Shown: in pieces, positions 5,098-6,429 of the stretch
Numbering within the stretch: the stretch's first letter is position 1
Layout of the letters: every line of letters begins with the position of its first letter
Assembly: GCA_003134755.1 (NCBI GenBank)
Contig: PLCK01000102.1
Coordinates: forward strand, 426-6,854
DNA length: 6,429 bases
Source of the DNA: Actinomycetota bacterium
GTDB lineage: Bacteria; Actinomycetota; Actinomycetes; Acidothermales; Acidothermaceae
Direction: 5' to 3'
Program-made: the position numbers and the translations under genes
The notes under the pieces: generated by a model
Seen by the model: only the letters and a program-made list of their open reading frames with translations
Told to the model about the DNA's origin: nothing
The model's database searches: none

Positions 5098-6429
5098 AGC
5101 CGTTCGACCCACGGCTCGCCCGGCACGCCCATGCAGCTCGTGGCTACCTCGTCACGACCGTCGGGCTCGGGCTGGTCACGACCGCGCTCGTGCTGATGCA
5201 GGCGACATTGCTCGCGCATGTCATTGCTCATGCTGGTCGTGGTGTGGCCGCGCTACACGCCAGCCTGATCGCGCTCGGCGGCGTCGTCGTGGTGCGCGCC
5301 TTGACGACGTACGGCGGCGAGGTCGCGGCTCTGCGCGCATCGGCAACGGTCACTTCGCAGCTACGCCGCAAGCTGTGCGTGCAACTTGCCGAGACCGGAC
5401 CCGATCGGCTCGCCGGACAGAGCTCCGGCGAGATCGCGACGCTGATGACTCGCGGGCTGGACGCACTCGACCCGTACTTCGCGAGATACCTGCCGCAGCT
5501 AGTGCTGGCTTGTCTCGTCCCGCTCGCCGTGCTCGGCCGAGTCGCGGGCGCGGACCTCATCTCCGCGATCACGATCGCGGTGACGCTGCCACTGATCCCG
5601 CTGTTCATGATTCTGATCGGCCTGCACACGACGGCCCGAACCGCGCGACAGTGGCGGTTGCTCGCCCGACTCGGAGGCCACTTCCTCGACGTCGTCGAAG
5701 GGCTGCCGACGCTGAAGGTCTTCGGCCGGGCCAAAGCACAGGTCGAAACGATCCGGCGGGTCACCGACGAGCACCGCCAGGCGACGATGGCGACGTTGCG
5801 CATCGCGTTCCTCTCCGCGCTCGTGCTCGAACTGCTCGCGACGCTCGCGACCGCGCTGGTCGCGGTCGAGGTCGGGCTTCGGCTGCTCAATGGCCGGCTG
5901 GGCTACGAAACCGCGCTGCTCGTCCTGCTGCTGGCCCCGGAGGCCTACCTTCCGCTGCGCGCCGTCGGCGCGCAGTTCCACGCGAGCACGGAAGGCGTCG
6001 CGGCGGCGCAGCAGGCACTCGACCTGCTCGATGCCGGGCGGCCGGCAACGGCGACGCCCAACCTCGCGGTTGCACGCGTCAACCTGCGCACGGCGGAGAT
6101 CCGGTTCAACGCCGTAGGACCGCACTTCGACGCGCGCTCCGAGCCAGCGCTCACCGACGTCTCGCTCGCCGTCCGGCCTGGTGACCGACTCGCCCTCGTC
6201 GGCCCGAGCGGCGCCGGCAAGAGCTCGTTGCTCGCCGTACTGCTCCGACTCGTCGAGCCCACCCACGGCCGGGTCACCGTCGACGGGATCGACGTGCAAT
6301 CAGTCGACCCCGAGGCGTGGCGTCGGCAGATCGCCTGGGTGCCGCAACGCGCGCACCTGTTCGCCGGGACGATCGCCGACAACATTCGGCTCGCTGACGC
6401 GGACGCGAGTGACAACGACGTGCGGCGGG
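5094..6429 (+). CDS. cydD: Thiol reductant ABC exporter subunit CydD, permease plus ATPase (3' end missing)
   Basis: The frame starts at the ATG overlapping the cydB stop (ATGA) and stays open to the right edge; 445 codons are visible. CydDC exports cysteine and glutathione in E. coli and binds heme; it is needed to assemble cytochrome bd. Residues about 15-310 form the ABC exporter membrane domain with about six helices; it includes the CydD-type segment APEAYLPLRAVGAQFHASTE at 281-300, a strong subfamily marker. The nucleotide-binding domain begins near 330, with Walker A GPSGAGKSS at 370-378 and the Q-loop glutamine at 418 (WVPQ). The signature LSGGQ, Walker B and H-loop lie beyond the window. 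No strong Shine-Dalgarno sequence is seen, consistent with coupled translation. Some actinobacteria carry CydD and CydC fused in one long protein, so this gene could be either a roughly 550-residue half or a fusion of about twice that length. Confidence 0.95.
   Translation, partial: MKPFDPRLARHAHAARGYLVTTVGLGLVTTALVLMQATLLAHVIAHAGRGVAALHASLIALGGVVVVRALTTYGGEVAALRASATVTSQLRRKLCVQLAETGPDRLAGQSSGEIATLMTRGLDALDPYFARYLPQLVLACLVPLAVLGRVAGADLISAITIAVTLPLIPLFMILIGLHTTARTARQWRLLARLGGHFLDVVEGLPTLKVFGRAKAQVETIRRVTDEHRQATMATLRIAFLSALVLELLATLATALVAVEVGLRLLNGRLGYETALLVLLLAPEAYLPLRAVGAQFHASTEGVAAAQQALDLLDAGRPATATPNLAVARVNLRTAEIRFNAVGPHFDARSEPALTDVSLAVRPGDRLALVGPSGAGKSSLLAVLLRLVEPTHGRVTVDGIDVQSVDPEAWRRQIAWVPQRAHLFAGTIADNIRLADADASDNDVRR

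Noticed and set aside
4519..5112. Minus-strand open frame of 197 codons within cydB
   Set aside because: It is an antisense shadow of a well-supported cydB, with no motif and no ribosome site.
5375..6184. Long plus-strand open frame of 269 codons
   Set aside because: It is a shifted-frame shadow of cydD, arginine/proline-rich with no domain; the cydD frame carries Walker A and family motifs.
5499..6299. Long minus-strand open frame of 266 codons within cydD
   Set aside because: It is an antisense shadow caused by high GC; the composition is rich in Arg, Glu, Asp and Gln with no recognisable domain.

Overview
The window comes from a GC-rich bacterium, most likely an actinobacterium. Codon third positions are strongly G/C. 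The first gene is a SigE-family ECF sigma factor of the type common in Actinobacteria, the cytochrome bd genes have the actinobacterial form (short Q-loop CydA, cydA-cydB-cydD order), and the marR promoter looks leaderless. Genus cannot be read from the sequence alone.

Layout. (1) 1-1786: the 3' part of a sigma factor gene, overlapping by ATGA a gene for a single-pass membrane protein with an extracytoplasmic PD40/TolB-like beta-propeller. By position this second protein is a probable partner or anti-sigma-like regulator. (2) 1773-1895, minus strand: a remnant of about 40 codons that reads as the C-terminus of an RtcB RNA ligase, converging on and overlapping the preceding gene. (3) 1934-2475: a MarR-family regulator whose upstream region holds two identical-arm operators (GTTGGC-N3-GCCAAC), a further 10-bp inverted repeat, and a promoter that places the start codon at or next to the transcription start. 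(4) 2465-2548: six perfectly phased 14-bp tandem repeats that begin inside the last codons of marR. They fall into two sequence types of three units each, and they share a 9-bp word with the marR operator region. (5) 2549-2683: the leader of the cyd operon, with a 14-bp perfect palindrome and a weak DevR/DosR-like dyad. (6) 2684-6429: cydA, cydB and the first 445 codons of cydD, tightly packed on the plus strand.

How the genes work together. CydA and CydB form the high-affinity cytochrome bd quinol oxidase. CydD is one half of the ABC exporter (CydDC) needed for its assembly; cydC, or a fused CydC half, should follow beyond the window. The marR gene next door has clear autoregulatory sites and may also act on cyd through the repeat array, but that is inference. 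The sigma/propeller pair looks like a separate regulatory unit. The RtcB scrap suggests a past deletion or rearrangement between these units.

The least explained parts are the 14-bp array and its word-sharing with the MarR operators, the composite operator architecture, and the propeller-bearing sigma partner.
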